Below, in pieces: positions 34,303-44,928 of a stretch of 64,000 bases of DNA. The notes under the pieces were generated by a model. It made no database searches. It saw only the letters and a list, made by a program, of their open reading frames with translations, and had not been told where the DNA came from. Within the stretch, counting starts at the first letter, position 1, and each line of letters opens with the position of its first letter. Location: positions 1,736,001 through 1,800,000 of the forward strand of contig NC_063070.1 of the NCBI RefSeq assembly GCF_022605165.1. Reading direction: 5' to 3'. This DNA is from Purpureocillium takamizusanense. Its lineage: Eukaryota; Ascomycota; Sordariomycetes; Hypocreales; Ophiocordycipitaceae. A program made the position numbers and the translations under genes.

Positions 34303-36150
34303 CTAGCGCATCTTCCCCCGCAGAGCATCCACCTCCCTTTGCAACGCGTCCAGGTCCGCCAGAATGTCCACGCCCTTGCCCGAACTTTCCCCTGACGGGT
34401 GCTGGAGCTGTGGCCGCGACGCGCTCTCGCCGCTCGCCCTCCTGAGGTCATTGGTGCTGCTCGAGCTGTTGCCCCTCTGTCTCTTGGGCGGCGGTGGTGG
34501 CGGAGGACCCAGATGCGGAGGTGCCCCGTCACGGGACGTCCGTGGCGGCGCCTCGCCCGAGATGCGCCTGCTGATGCCGTCGACGCTGCTCACGCTCGGG
34601 GGCCGTTGCCGCACGGAGGAGTTGCGCGCGGGCGGCGGCGCGGGCGGCCTCGGCGAGGGGAGCTTGCTCGCGCTGGGGCTGCTTCCCGCGGGAGTAGCAT
34701 CCGAGGCCGCGGCGGCTCTGTCGGAGTCGGACTCGTAGTAATGTGACAGAGACGGTGTGGAGGCAGCCGCTTGGACGATTTGCGCGGCGGAGCCGCCCTG
34801 TGACGAGGTCTGCCGCGGCGTTGCGTGCGGTCTCCGCGGGGGAGGTGGGAGCGGCGCCTGAGCAGGCTGCCTGGGCGTGCCGTCGTCTGTCGACGTCCTC
34901 GCCGGCGCGTCGTGCTGCGGTTGCGGTAGTTGTGACTCGGACCGCGTATCGGACCGAGCGTGGCCTCTCCGTGGCGGGGGCGCCGGCGCCGACTTTCTCA
35001 AACTGGGTTGCCTCGCAGGCGTGGTGGCCAGCGATTGTGTCGTAGACTCAGACTCTTCCGCTAGCTTCTCCTCCGGCTCCTCTTCCGACTCTGGTACCTT
35101 GCCAGCGGACTCGCGGTCGAAGGGGGACTCGTCATCGTAGCTTCTCCGCACGGGTGATATGGGCAACGGCTTGTTGATATCTGTGGAAGTGGTCGTCGAC
35201 GGGGCGAGGCGCGCGGACGCATCCTCCTTGAGAGATTTACCATGGCGCGAGCTAGGCGGCGGCGGCGGAGCCTTCTTCTCCTTGGAGGACTTTTGCTGGT
35301 TCGGACTCGATGATTGCGCGCGCCCAGCCTCGTCCTCAGTTGTGATGTAGTCAGTCGACTCGGATGTGTCGTCCTCGTCTCTGGCTGTTGGGCGATTTAT
35401 ACTCCCGGTCAGGTCGTCCTGTTTCCTCGCTGCATCGTCGTCATCCGCCTTGCCCGTCATGAGCAGCCGCCGGAACGAATCGACGTTGAGGGACTGACGC
35501 GCGGCAGCGTTGCCTGCCTTGAGAGCCTCTCCTTCGCTGCGATTCTGCGCCTCAAGTTCCCGCGACTGCTCCAGGTCCTGCAGCGTCTTACTGAAGGGGT
35601 TCGCCGGGACGCCTGCCGCCGCCGCCGCCGCCGCCGATTCTAATGAGGATGTAGGTGTCGAGATGGGCATAGGTGCCGCGACGAGCGTTCCGGGGTTCCG
35701 CCCCTTGACGGCGGCGGCGGGCGGCCTCGGCGGCGGAGGAGGCGTAGCCGTGCTGCTGGCAGTCTCGCGGTCGCTCTCGTCATCGGCGGAGGCGGGCGCG
35801 CCGTTGAAGGGATCCCCCGGCCCGGGGGCATATGCGAAGGCGGGCGCGGCGTCCGGACCAAGGACGGCGCCGGGCGGCGGATACTCGTAGAAGGGGGCGC
35901 TACTACTGCGCGGCCACTCGGGCGAGTCGGGGGACAGCGGCGGCGGGGACATAACGCGGACCTTTTTGACGGGCTTGGGCCGCCTGAGGACGTCCGAGTC
36001 GAGGGCGGCATCGCTGCCTTCGAGAGCGGCGGCGGCGGCGGGCAGCGGCGAGTTGGACGAGGAGCTGCGCAAGCTCGACTTGGCGGGGGACTGGGCGCGG
36101 CCCGTGTCGATGGCCTGCAGCGCCTTTTTGCGGAACGGGTTCGACGACAT
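34303..36150 (-). CDS. large proline/serine-rich NPF-containing protein, unknown function
   Basis: 615 aa from the ATG at 36150 (the frame is open further upstream from non-ATG codons). I do not recognise a named gene. It starts MSSNPFRKKALQAIDTGRAQSP, has a second NPF in ANPFSKTLQDLEQSRELEAQN (about residue 190) and a conserved-looking segment ARQSLNVDSFRRLLMTGKADDDD. The remainder is disordered: poly-Pro stretches, acidic Ser clusters, many R-x-S sites and RRISGE/RRASGE repeats. It closes with a short predicted coiled coil, VDILADLDALQREVDALRGK. NPF motifs bind EH domains (Ede1/Pan1) and poly-Pro binds SH3/WW domains, so a scaffold in endocytosis or cell-cortex signalling is a reasonable inference, not shown. 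Confidence 0.72.
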   Translation of the reverse strand: MSSNPFRKKALQAIDTGRAQSPAKSSLRSSSSNSPLPAAAAALEGSDAALDSDVLRRPKPVKKVRVMSPPPLSPDSPEWPRSSSAPFYEYPPPGAVLGPDAAPAFAYAPGPGDPFNGAPASADDESDRETASSTATPPPPPRPPAAAVKGRNPGTLVAAPMPISTPTSSLESAAAAAAAGVPANPFSKTLQDLEQSRELEAQNRSEGEALKAGNAAARQSLNVDSFRRLLMTGKADDDDAARKQDDLTGSINRPTARDEDDTSESTDYITTEDEAGRAQSSSPNQQKSSKEKKAPPPPPSSRHGKSLKEDASARLAPSTTTSTDINKPLPISPVRRSYDDESPFDRESAGKVPESEEEPEEKLAEESESTTQSLATTPARQPSLRKSAPAPPPRRGHARSDTRSESQLPQPQHDAPARTSTDDGTPRQPAQAPLPPPPRRPHATPRQTSSQGGSAAQIVQAAASTPSLSHYYESDSDRAAAASDATPAGSSPSASKLPSPRPPAPPPARNSSVRQRPPSVSSVDGISRRISGEAPPRTSRDGAPPHLGPPPPPPPKRQRGNSSSSTNDLRRASGESASRPQLQHPSGESSGKGVDILADLDALQREVDALRGKMR

Positions 36151-39125
36151 GGCAACCGGCGGGCGGATGGGCGGGCGGGCGGGCGCGCCGGGGCCTTTGT
36201 GATGATGAGGGGAGACGGCGGCAGCAACGGCAGCAGCAGGTACAAGATGCGCGCGTGCACGTTGCTCTGCTGCGCGGATTGCGAGCAAAGGTCCTCGGCG
36301 GATGGGGAAGAAGGGCCGGGAGGGTCGGTCGGTGGGATCGGAGGGATGAGGTGTCGTCGCTACTACCAATGCAGGCTGGCCGGTGCTGCCCCTCGGCCGC
36401 GGCGGCAGTGGTGGGTTGCTGCGAGCTGATGAGGGGAGCTTGCCAGAGGTACTCGGAGTACGAAGTACATATCTCTATGAGTACTACTCCGTACTAGGTA
36501 CCTTACTATTCGTAGAGCCGTTCCACTTTTTCTTGGCCCGCGCCCCGCCCCCTTGCCGCGCCAGCCATTGTTAGTGCGCAGGCATGGGACGAGACCGGCG
36601 CGCCGCAACGCACGCCGATATCTCCATTGAATTACATCGTCACAACGCGGTGTGAAGGGGAGGGAAGGTCCAGAAGAAAGCGCTGGGCTGACCTTCGGAC
36701 CGGTTTGCGCAAGGTCAGGTCATCATGAACAGTTCAACGACATGCCTGCACTTTCTCGATTACAAGGTGGGAGGAAGTCTGAGTCTGCGAGGAAGGATCT
36801 TGGCTGTACAGTCGGTCGATTCCGGGCTCATCTTGATGGTTCTTCTTTCCCGTCTTGTAGGCTAAGCGGCGGTTGAGCGGCAAAGTCGAAATGTTGGCAA
36901 GAACTACGCTGTAACGATTCCCTCTTTTCTGAAGGTCACGCTGTCATGGCTGAAGATTGAGGACAGAGCCGACCTCGAGGACAAGGACAGGACTGCATTG
37001 CGGAAGGTAGAGATCATTCCTTGTACATGATTGACCCGGACTCTTCGCGCCTACCATGACAGTTCAAGACAACATGAACCTATGCTTCATTGTGTCTTCA
37101 CATGTCTGTCGAATTTGCGGATCCGGTCGCCAACTCACATAGCCCGACCTCCGACGAGCGTCGAGATTGGCGGCGGAGGCGACTTGCGCAAATGAATAAC
37201 TTGGACGATGCGGTTTCCGCTCGTCAAGATTGTATTCTTGGAGTTGAGCTGCTATCAATCTGGCAAAAAACGGGATCGCAAAGTTCAGTTGAGATACGTG
37301 TCCTTCCTCGCTACGCTCGGTGGTTGTGATAAAGTTCAGCAGACCCCGATTTGCAAGAGTAGCTACGAGTTTGGCCTCTACTTGGTATCTTGCGACTCTA
37401 AGGCTCTACGCTTTACTTCCTACATTCTCGGAAGTGCCTTTAACGTATAAGTTGTTATATGGCCGCGTAAGCGGTTTCCTACTCCATGCCACTTCGCAGA
37501 TCTCTTAGTGGTCCGTCCTTGCTGTAAAGCTCGTTCTTGCGTCACTATAAAGAGGAAGGGGAGGAAGGTGGATCATCTTGAAGGGAAGCGAAAAAGAAAA
37601 ACAAAGGGAAAAATGAAGAAGAAGAAAAACTCGTCGCAATCATGCCCCAGTCTCTCGCAGACCTCAGCTTCCCCGAAGGTGTCATCATCATAGGTCATGC
37701 GATGAAAAGAACAGTCGGGACCGCAGTCCCTGGAATCATTCCCCCCGGTCCAACGAAAAAAGTCAGCTTGCATCATAGATTGCAGTTGAAAAGAACAGTC
37801 AGGAACGATGTTGCTTGCGCAAGATCAAATCCTCATATGTCAAAAGGAAATAAAGTAGGAGGACTCAGAAGGGGGGGGAAGAGCGGATTTATACCTGCCG
37901 AAAGGGCGCTCAAGGTTGGAAACCGAACCATCCACATGACTGCTGCCTGCACTGTGCAGCCAAACTGTAAATCGCAGCGTGAACACTGTGGCGGCAACAT
38001 GCGCGTCACACTGAGGAGGTTTTCGGCGGAAGGATCTCCGTATAGGGAAGTATAAGGACACCCAATGCGAACCATTTTAGATGCTCATCTTCTGATGGGA
38101 TGATTGGTGTTTATATCCTTGCTATATTGATCACTTTTCCATCACTAACACTGGTATTATTATGGCTGAAGGCCATTGAGGGTGGGTTGTGTTGCGGCAA
38201 GCCATGTATTTACACGCCTCATCCGGCCATCTAGCAAGTATACCAACCAAAATCTATCGGCAACCGAGCGCAGGCCAAAGTTGGTACGTACAAAGTACAC
38301 GTACAAAAGGGGAGAGACTGGATGCGCCAGCAGATGATTTTGATGCGAGTCGCATCAATGTCCGCCGCCGCCCCGCTCTAAGAAGTTCAAACTTCGGACC
38401 AGTGGCGGCGAATCTGGTACAGAGGGGTTGTATATGTCGTACATTCACTGCCCCATTGCCTAATGCTTTGAGCGCAAAGATCAAGGCCGCCGTCGCGTCT
38501 GGCGGACCCCACGAGTCCGGACTTCCTGCCTCTCACGGCCCCCGGACGGCTTCGTCGACATGGGAGGGCCCAAGCTGCAGAGCCGTACGAGTAGGACCTG
38601 GTCTTCTTGAACATGCGATGCCCTTAATGACGGGACGGACAAAGGCCAGCAAGTATTCTTGTTGGAGTGCTACTATTCTCACAGACAGATGAGTCTTGCT
38701 GCACACCTGTTTCATGATGTATCTCTGGTCTGCGCCCCTTCTCTTCCCTCTACCACCAGCCGCGCCACCATTTTTGGTGTGCAGGCATGAGATGGCAGTG
38801 CCGTGGCGCAACGCACGCCGACAACTAAATTGCAAGACTCAATTCGCTCGAAGGATGTATTTTCTCACAGATTGGGGCTACGTAGTCTCTTTTTGGCGCC
38901 TCTGCCAGGCCCAAGCTGGCCAAACACGCGCCCCTAACATATGGTATGCTGCTGGTGTTGCTGGTGTTGCTGCGGTTATATGAGCGGGCTGGGCGGCACA
39001 GGGTTTACTGGAAAGAAGGTTAGACCTGGGGATATCTATACGGCGAGATCACTCTGTATTATGGGTAGTATTACTCTTTTTGTTTAATGCCTTTACACTG
39101 TCTGGTGCGGCGAAGGAGCCCACTA
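36151..39125. other. 3 kb gene-poor intergenic region
   Basis: No supported gene. At 36451-36510 short palindromic strings cluster, including TACGAAGTAC (36459-36468) and TACTCCGTAC (36485-36494). Several frames of 60-170 codons lack codon bias or motifs. Confidence 0.45.
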
Positions 39126-39557
39126 CTACAGGCACATTCCAAGGCAGTCCGTACCACCACGCTTCGGGTCGCAACCGTCTTTGGGGATGTCGTAACAGGA
39201 AAACCCCTTCGGGCACAAGGAGCCCACAAAGCCGCCGCACATTTTGGGCTTGTCGGGGACGCAGATGCCGGGCTTGTCGCAGGCGAGACCACAGCCGCCG
39301 GGCTCGCGGGGGTCGTCGATGCAGTGAGTTTCCTTGGGGCAGGGCCGCGGGGTCACCGTCTTGCCGCCGCAAGAAGGGTACTTGTTGCGCACGACGCAGG
39401 TGCCGCGGCAGCGGTCGAGGTCGGTGCACGCGGGAGAGTCGGGGTGGCAGAAGTAGCCTCGCGGGCAGGGAGCGATCTTGAGGCCGCAAGGGCGTCCTTC
39501 GTCGTGGGCGAATGCCAAGCCGGCGCAGGCGGCGAAGACGATGTGGCGGAGAAGCAT
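39126..39557 (-). CDS. secreted protein with three cysteine-rich repeats
   Basis: 143 aa, single exon, ATG at 39557. A signal peptide (about 1-17, MLLRHIVFAACAGLAFA) precedes three similar units of about 33-40 residues. Each starts with Cys-Gly, has a C-P-x-[GE]-x-x-C core (PCPRGYFC, PCPKETHC, LCPKGFSC) and ends with an Asp-rich stretch and C-x2-G/A-x-C-V/L. Nearly every Cys is conserved between units, which suggests an extracellular, disulfide-stabilised protein of about 13 kDa mature mass. The family is not one I can name. Fungal effectors, protease inhibitors and adhesion modules all use such architectures. A TATAAATA element lies about 160 nt upstream, fitting strong regulated transcription. 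Confidence 0.77.
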   Translation of the reverse strand: MLLRHIVFAACAGLAFAHDEGRPCGLKIAPCPRGYFCHPDSPACTDLDRCRGTCVVRNKYPSCGGKTVTPRPCPKETHCIDDPREPGGCGLACDKPGICVPDKPKMCGGFVGSLCPKGFSCYDIPKDGCDPKRGGTDCLGMCL

Positions 39558-39714
39558 GGCCGTTACCTGTCGTCAATGTGCCTGACTGTCTACTATATAT
39601 GTATGGGATCAAAGATGAAAAAAATGTGTGTGTTTTCTTTGACGTGCCGCTTAAATCTTGAGTTGGAGTTGGAGGGAGGCCATGTTGACTTGGATGAGGG
39701 CAAGACACGGTGCG

Positions 39715-39722
39715 TATTTATA
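39715..39722 (-). promoter_or_regulatory. TATA box of the secreted Cys-rich gene
   Basis: TATAAATA on the minus strand, 158-165 nt before the ATG at 39557. Motif match only. Confidence 0.4.
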
Positions 39723-41415
39723 GATGTTAGCGCCTGCCATGGTTTCCTCCTCGACAAACTGAAAATTCCAATACGTCACGGACGCAGTAGGCGCCGCCAA
39801 GACCCATTTGGCATCACGGACCGGTCGCGGCACAAGTCGGCCAGGGCCTTGGGACAACCGCCCAGTGAGACGGACGAACTTTGTCGACGCGCGGATGCGG
39901 CCCAGCCGTCCCGCTGTGGATGTCGCCGCGGCGACACGTATGCACCGACCGGGCTGGGCGGAGTGACGAGAAGTGATGTTGTTTTCTTATTTGGCCCGGA
40001 CAAGAGTGAACCTTGCATCCGGCGTCTTTATACGAAGTACGTTTCGCAGCCGGAGGGGGGCGCCACCGACATAAGCTTATGCGAAAGGCGTTGCGTCAGG
40101 GTATTGCTTTCATGTCTGTTTGGCGGGAGCCGGGAGTTGTATGCACAATTGTCGATCATCAAATCAGCCTCACGGGCTGAGTACTGGTAGGCTGCGGGAA
40201 GATGCTATGCTGGGCGAGGGTCCGACATACGAGGTTGCGAGGGTGGCATCATGCAATAACTTCTCCTCGGTGTGTCGGCTCGTCGGTCACAAGGCGCAGA
40301 CGGCGGCCCGGTTGACACGGGCGCGATGCGATGCTCTATACCTCGGTCGAAATGCACGTCCCGTGAGTTATAGATGACCTTGTCGTGGGGCGGCACGGGT
40401 CGTACGACGTCTGGGAGGCGTAGGCGCTGTTGCATGCGGGTCCTTCAGCTTTTGACATCGTGGGACTTGCCGGGCTGACGCCAGCACAGGGATTTTTGTC
40501 TGCATGGACCAGTCGAGGCCTGCTCACGACTGTGCAGAAAAGAGAGCAATACCTGGCGAACTGGCGATTGCCATTAGGTCACGAAATCGTTTGCGTGCAG
40601 CCTATGTCAGCCCACCGCTGTCTGCGTGTCCAGTCGGTCGCTGTGGGAAGAAAACAAGGTACGAAGTATGTACGAACGTATGTATTACAGAGCAGTGCGT
40701 TGCGGAGGCGACTGGCATGCATAATGATGACACTGTGCTTGGTCCAATGTCTTCTTCACCGACGCTGACCGAGGTGTGCGGCCCCTCGGCTAGAGTACCC
40801 GGAGAGGCACAATTGTCCACGGATCCGGGCTCATCGCCCACAGCGGTCATCGAAAAGCGAGTCAGCGCTCGCATCTGTTCCGGCGGGCTCTGAACATGCC
40901 AATTGTCGCAAGCATTTCGGATGAGGCGTTCAACCGGAGCTCCCTGGGCCGGCCGGGCGGACGGCGCTCCACATGCACCCGGGACCCCCGGAGTGCCAAT
41001 GGTTAAACTTGCAGACAGACGGATTATCGTCAGCCCATAACATACACCGCTGTTCCTTCCGTGCATGACTAGCATTCCAAGGCTCAAGCAAATAGTCGCA
41101 GTTCTTCCGCGTTGTTCAACCGCGGACAACGGGCGCTTTTACCACGGAGGATCCATGTTAGACCATTGCGTATTGCCCGCTCGGCCGGCCTGGCGCCGGG
41201 CTCCGCCATCGACCTTCCCGAAGAGGAATTGGATCCAGCAATCCCCCGGAGGCCCCGCTCGGTGTGGATAATCTTCATTGAATCGCGGGGAACTTTCACG
41301 CAGGCAGGGCGTGAAGTCAAGTCTGTCTTGCAGTCTGACACTCATCTCTCTCCTCTCAAGACACTCAATTTCCCGCTGTCCGACCCCAAAGCTGCTCCAT
41401 TGATCGTTGCAAACC

Positions 41416-41440
41416 TATACTGTAGTAACTGTACAGTATA
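41416..41440. repeat. perfect inverted repeat just upstream of the amidohydrolase ATG
   Basis: Two 9-nt arms, TATACTGTA and TACAGTATA, flank a 7-nt spacer and end 15 nt before the ATG at 41456. A 15-nt part (TATACTGTAGTAACT) recurs exactly at 61238-61252. It could form a hairpin in the leader or be a regulator site; its recurrence elsewhere suggests a dispersed intergenic repeat. Confidence 0.55.
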
Positions 41441-41455
41441 TACGACTACGGCATC

Positions 41456-42922
41456 ATGACAAGACGCGTGGTTCCCGACTTCCCTGATCGCGGCAGCCAA
41501 ACAGACGAGCTGCCCGCCCACATCTACTCGACCGGCCTCGGCATCGCGGTCCGCACTGGGAAGAGGCGAGACAGCCAAGATGAGGACAACGACGCTTCCG
41601 CTTCCAAGAAGGTCTTCTACACCATCGTCACCGCCGACCTCCTCATCCCCGGCGACGGCGACCCCCTGCCGCACGCCGCCCTCGTGGCGCGCGACAAGCT
41701 CATCGTCTGGGTCGGCAAGCAGGCGGACCTGCCCGGCGAGTACACGGAGCAGCCGCACAAGACGCACGCGGTGCCGTACCTGATGCCCGGGCTGTGGGAC
41801 TGCCATGTGCACTTTGGCGGGGAGAATGAAGCGGCCGCCCAGGAGGATGGCACCACGGGAATCACCTTCATCGCCGACAACCCGGCCACGGCGGGCGCGC
41901 GCCTCGCCCGCGGCTGCTGGGAGGCTCTCCAGCGCGGCTACACGTCGCTGCGGGACGTGGCCGGCTTCGGCTGCGAGGTGGCCAAGGCCATCGAAGACGG
42001 CACCATCGTCGGCCCCAACGTCTATAGCGCCGGCGCCTGCCTCAGCCAGCTCGCCGGCCACGGCGACATCTTCGCCCTGCCCGCCGGCGACGCCCTGCTC
42101 AACCTAGGTGTCGCTAACATCACCCCGGGCTATTTTGGCACCGGCATGAGCTGCCTAGTTGACGGCGTCGACGAGTGTCGCCGGGGCGTGCGCCTGCAGA
42201 TCCGCCGTGGCGCAAAGTGCATCAAGGTCCTGGCCTCGGGCGGCGTCCTCTCGCGCGACGATAACCCCTTATATGCGCAATTCAGCCCCGAGGAGCTCGA
42301 CGCCATCGTCTCCGAGGCCGGTCGCATGGGCCGCGCCGTCGCCGCCCACGTCCACGGCAAGCCCGGCATCCTGCAGGCCGTGCACGCCGGCGTCGCCTCG
42401 GTCGAGCACGTCACCTTTGCCGACCAGGAATGCGTCGACCTGATCCGCGAGAGAGGCACCATCTACGTCGCCACGCGCACCATCGTCAAGCTACTGCTCG
42501 AGTCGGGCGGCAAGGGCATGCCGCGCATCATCTGGGAAAAGGCCAAGCTATGCGGCGCCAACCACCTCAACGCGTATAAGCTGGCCATCGAGAACGGCGG
42601 CATCACCTTTGCGCTCGGCACGGATACCCCGCCCGGCTTCAACATGGCCATGGAGCTCGAGTTCGCCGTCGAGGCCGGCATGAGCAATCTCGAGGCCATC
42701 CGTGCCGCCACGGCCAACGGGCCCCTGACGGTGCGCGAGCAGGCGGCCAAGTCGGGGCAGCTGAAGCCCGGGTACGAGGCCGACATGATTGGCGTGTGCG
42801 CGAACCCGGTCGACGACGTCCGCGTCCTGCAGAAGAGGAGCAACATCGGCTGGGTCTGGAAGGGCGGCCGGCTGTACAAGGGTCCGGGTGTCGGCCCGTG
42901 GGGAGAGGAGCTGGACGGCTGA
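41456..42922 (+). CDS. metal-dependent amidohydrolase, ochratoxinase/prolidase type (cog1228)
   Basis: Intronless, 488 aa, ATG at 41456. All metal ligands of the amidohydrolase barrel are visible: His117 and His119 (DCHVHFGG), Lys257 as the probable carbamylated bridge (CIKVLASGG), His298 (AAHVHG), His318 (SVEHVTF) and Asp390 (ALGTDTP). As I recall the Aspergillus niger ochratoxinase structure, its ligand spacing is nearly the same, and blocks such as GARLARGCWEALQ and GHGDIFALPAG look closely related. There is no signal peptide. Known relatives hydrolyse amide bonds of ochratoxin A; bacterial cog1228 relatives cleave Xaa-Pro and N-acyl-Pro. Next to a proline-catabolic cluster, an intracellular prolidase or N-acyl-proline hydrolase is an attractive inference. 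Mycotoxin detoxification is the alternative. Confidence 0.85.
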   Translation: MTRRVVPDFPDRGSQTDELPAHIYSTGLGIAVRTGKRRDSQDEDNDASASKKVFYTIVTADLLIPGDGDPLPHAALVARDKLIVWVGKQADLPGEYTEQPHKTHAVPYLMPGLWDCHVHFGGENEAAAQEDGTTGITFIADNPATAGARLARGCWEALQRGYTSLRDVAGFGCEVAKAIEDGTIVGPNVYSAGACLSQLAGHGDIFALPAGDALLNLGVANITPGYFGTGMSCLVDGVDECRRGVRLQIRRGAKCIKVLASGGVLSRDDNPLYAQFSPEELDAIVSEAGRMGRAVAAHVHGKPGILQAVHAGVASVEHVTFADQECVDLIRERGTIYVATRTIVKLLLESGGKGMPRIIWEKAKLCGANHLNAYKLAIENGGITFALGTDTPPGFNMAMELEFAVEAGMSNLEAIRAATANGPLTVREQAAKSGQLKPGYEADMIGVCANPVDDVRVLQKRSNIGWVWKGGRLYKGPGVGPWGEELDG

Positions 42923-43447
42923 AATGTGTGCGGCGCATGATTCTGCACCGTCGTGTATCATCGTACATTTGATATCATGGTTACGTACTTTTTGAATGAT
43001 ATGATAGTGTCATGCCGCAGGAGGTGCTAGTGGCGGCCGCTTCTGCAGGGTCCGTATCGCATCACGGGAACGACCACCTACTTCGTACATGTAAGTCTGG
43101 GACTGCGGAGGGGGGCCAGACCACGAGACCCGCGGCTACCCGTCGTCGTCGTCGTCGTCTCCAGCTGCATGGCGTCCGGGACAGCCGTTCTGTCGTTCTG
43201 TCTCACGTACCCCTACCCCGCGCTGGACCCCGAGTGCCACTTCTTGGGAATCGTGGAGGGTCGGCAAGCCACCCGAGAGCTTGATGACCGGTGCCGAATC
43301 GGGCCAGATGGCCCCAACCCAAAAGACTGGGAATGGCCGCCCGCTCATCAGGATGAAGTGTTATGAGTCGAGTCGAGTCGCCTCCTCATCGTCAGTCCCG
43401 TCAGTGCAGGCAAGCGAGCAAGCAACGGGCCTCTCGTGACGGGTGCA
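42923..43447. other. intergenic between amidohydrolase and PRODH
   Basis: Tandem genes separated by 525 bp. Contains a TACTTCGTAC copy (43079-43088), a (GTC)n microsatellite (about 43141-43160) and a single CCGG. No coding signal. Confidence 0.5.
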
Positions 43448-44928
43448 ATGTCAGGCCTTCGCAATGGCAGGATCGCCTCCACCGCCTACAAGGCGCTATC
43501 AACACAGTCCCCTCTGGTCGCCTCCGTCTCGAGAGCCGGTGCCGTCTCTCAGCGCGAGCCGGTAGCACCGGAGAATGCCTCTCCCCTCGCGGCCCTGTCG
43601 GCCGGGGCGCTCTGCCGCTCGCTCTTCACAAACACCGTCTCGTCCACGCCGTGGCTGCTCTCGCCGGCCATCTCCTTCCTCTCCTACCTCTGCCAGCCGC
43701 GGCGGCCGCTGCTCTTTGACGTCGAGCGTAACCGGCCTTTCGCCTGGCTCATGAAGCAGACGGTGTACAAGCAGTTTTGCGGCGGCGAGACGCCGGCCGA
43801 GACAAAGGCGACGATGCGCCGCATGCGGGACATGGGCTTCCGCGGGACCATCATCACGTTGGCTACAGAAACGGTGTTTGATTACAGAAAGAACCTCGTT
43901 CACGGGCTAGGAGTAGAGGCTGGGGCCGGAGAGGGGGCCGCCATGTGTCCGGCCATCGCAGCCTGGCGCAAGCGAACCCTCGGAGCTGTCGAGCTGCTCG
44001 ACGAAGGGGACCAGCTCGCCATCAAGTAAGAACCATGGCAGCCTCTTAATATTCGTACGAGATGCTGACATTCTCTAGGATTACCGGAGCAGGACCTCTG
44101 GTCACGGATGCCCTCGCCGCAGGAGAGCCTCTCCCGGCGCAGATGCTGGACGCCCTGGACGAAATCAGCACGCGGTGCAAGGCGCAGCGGGCGCGCATCC
44201 TCATCGACGCCGAGTCGCAGCTCTACCAGTTCGGCATCCTCCAGGTGGGCCTCGACCTGATGCGCAAGTACAACCGCGGCGGGCACGCCGTCATCTACAG
44301 CACCTACCAGGCGTACCTCAAGAGCACGCCCGCGTCCGTGGCGCGGGACCTCGCAGCGGCGCTCGACGAGGGCTTCACTCTGGGGCTCAAGCTCGTCCGC
44401 GGCGCATACCTGTCGACGGACAAGCGCAGTCTAATCCACGACACCAAAGAGGACACGGACGCGGCGTATGATGCCATTGCATTGGGGGCGCTGCGCCAGG
44501 ATCTCTTGGGGTTCAGCAGCAGCAGCAGCAGCAGCGGTGTCGAGCAGCAGCGAACCGAATGTAAAGGGACGCAACGGCGACCGTTCCCGTCGGTAAACCT
44601 GTTCCTCGCGAGCCACAACCGGGAGAGCGTGGTCGCGGCGCACGAGCTGCACAGGCAGCGCTCGGAGCAGGGCCTGCCGACGGTGCCGGTCGGGTTCGCG
44701 CAACTGCAGGGCATGTCGGACGCGCTGAGCTTCGGGCTGCTGCGGCTCGGCGGCGCGCCCGAGGTGTACAAGTGCACGACGTGGGGGAGCCTGGCCGAGT
44801 GCCTGGGCTATCTGGCGCGGCGCGCGTCGGAGAACCGGGACGCGGCGTCGCGGACGAGCGACGAGTTTGCGGCGCTCAGGGCGGAGGCGCGGAGGCGGCT
44901 GGGGAGGTTGTTGAGACTGCAGGGGTGA
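43448..44928 (+). CDS. proline dehydrogenase, mitochondrial
   Basis: Two exons, 43448-44025 and 44079-44928, with a 53-nt intron (GTAAGA...TCTAG), giving 475 aa. The first ATG (MSGLRNGRIAST) begins an Arg/Ser/Ala-rich mitochondrial presequence. The FAD-binding barrel shows the standard PRODH landmarks: RILIDAESQLYQ, YSTYQAYLK, LKLVRGAY, FLASHNRES, AQLQGMSD and LARRASENRDA. It oxidises L-proline to P5C and passes electrons through FAD to ubiquinone. A run of seven Ser codons (AGC, 44515-44535) sits in a loop between conserved blocks. The enzyme corresponds to yeast Put1 and Aspergillus prnD, and lies beside P5C reductase and near P5C dehydrogenase. Mammals use a paralogue for hydroxyproline; specificity cannot be read from the motifs seen. 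Confidence 0.92.
44515..44535 (+). repeat. (AGC)7 microsatellite inside PRODH
   Basis: Seven perfect AGC codons give a poly-Ser tract in an otherwise conserved enzyme, between the LGALRQDLLGF and PSVNLFLASHN blocks. Such repeats vary in length between strains. Confidence 0.7.

Larger units (their letters stand above)
39558..41455. other. 1.9 kb divergent intergenic region
   Basis: Between the secreted Cys-rich gene (-) and the amidohydrolase (+). No gene supported. It holds TACGAAGTAC (40031-40040), TACGAAGTA (40660-40668), adjacent CCGG tetramers (40949-40956), and an inverted repeat at its right end (41416-41440). Confidence 0.5.
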
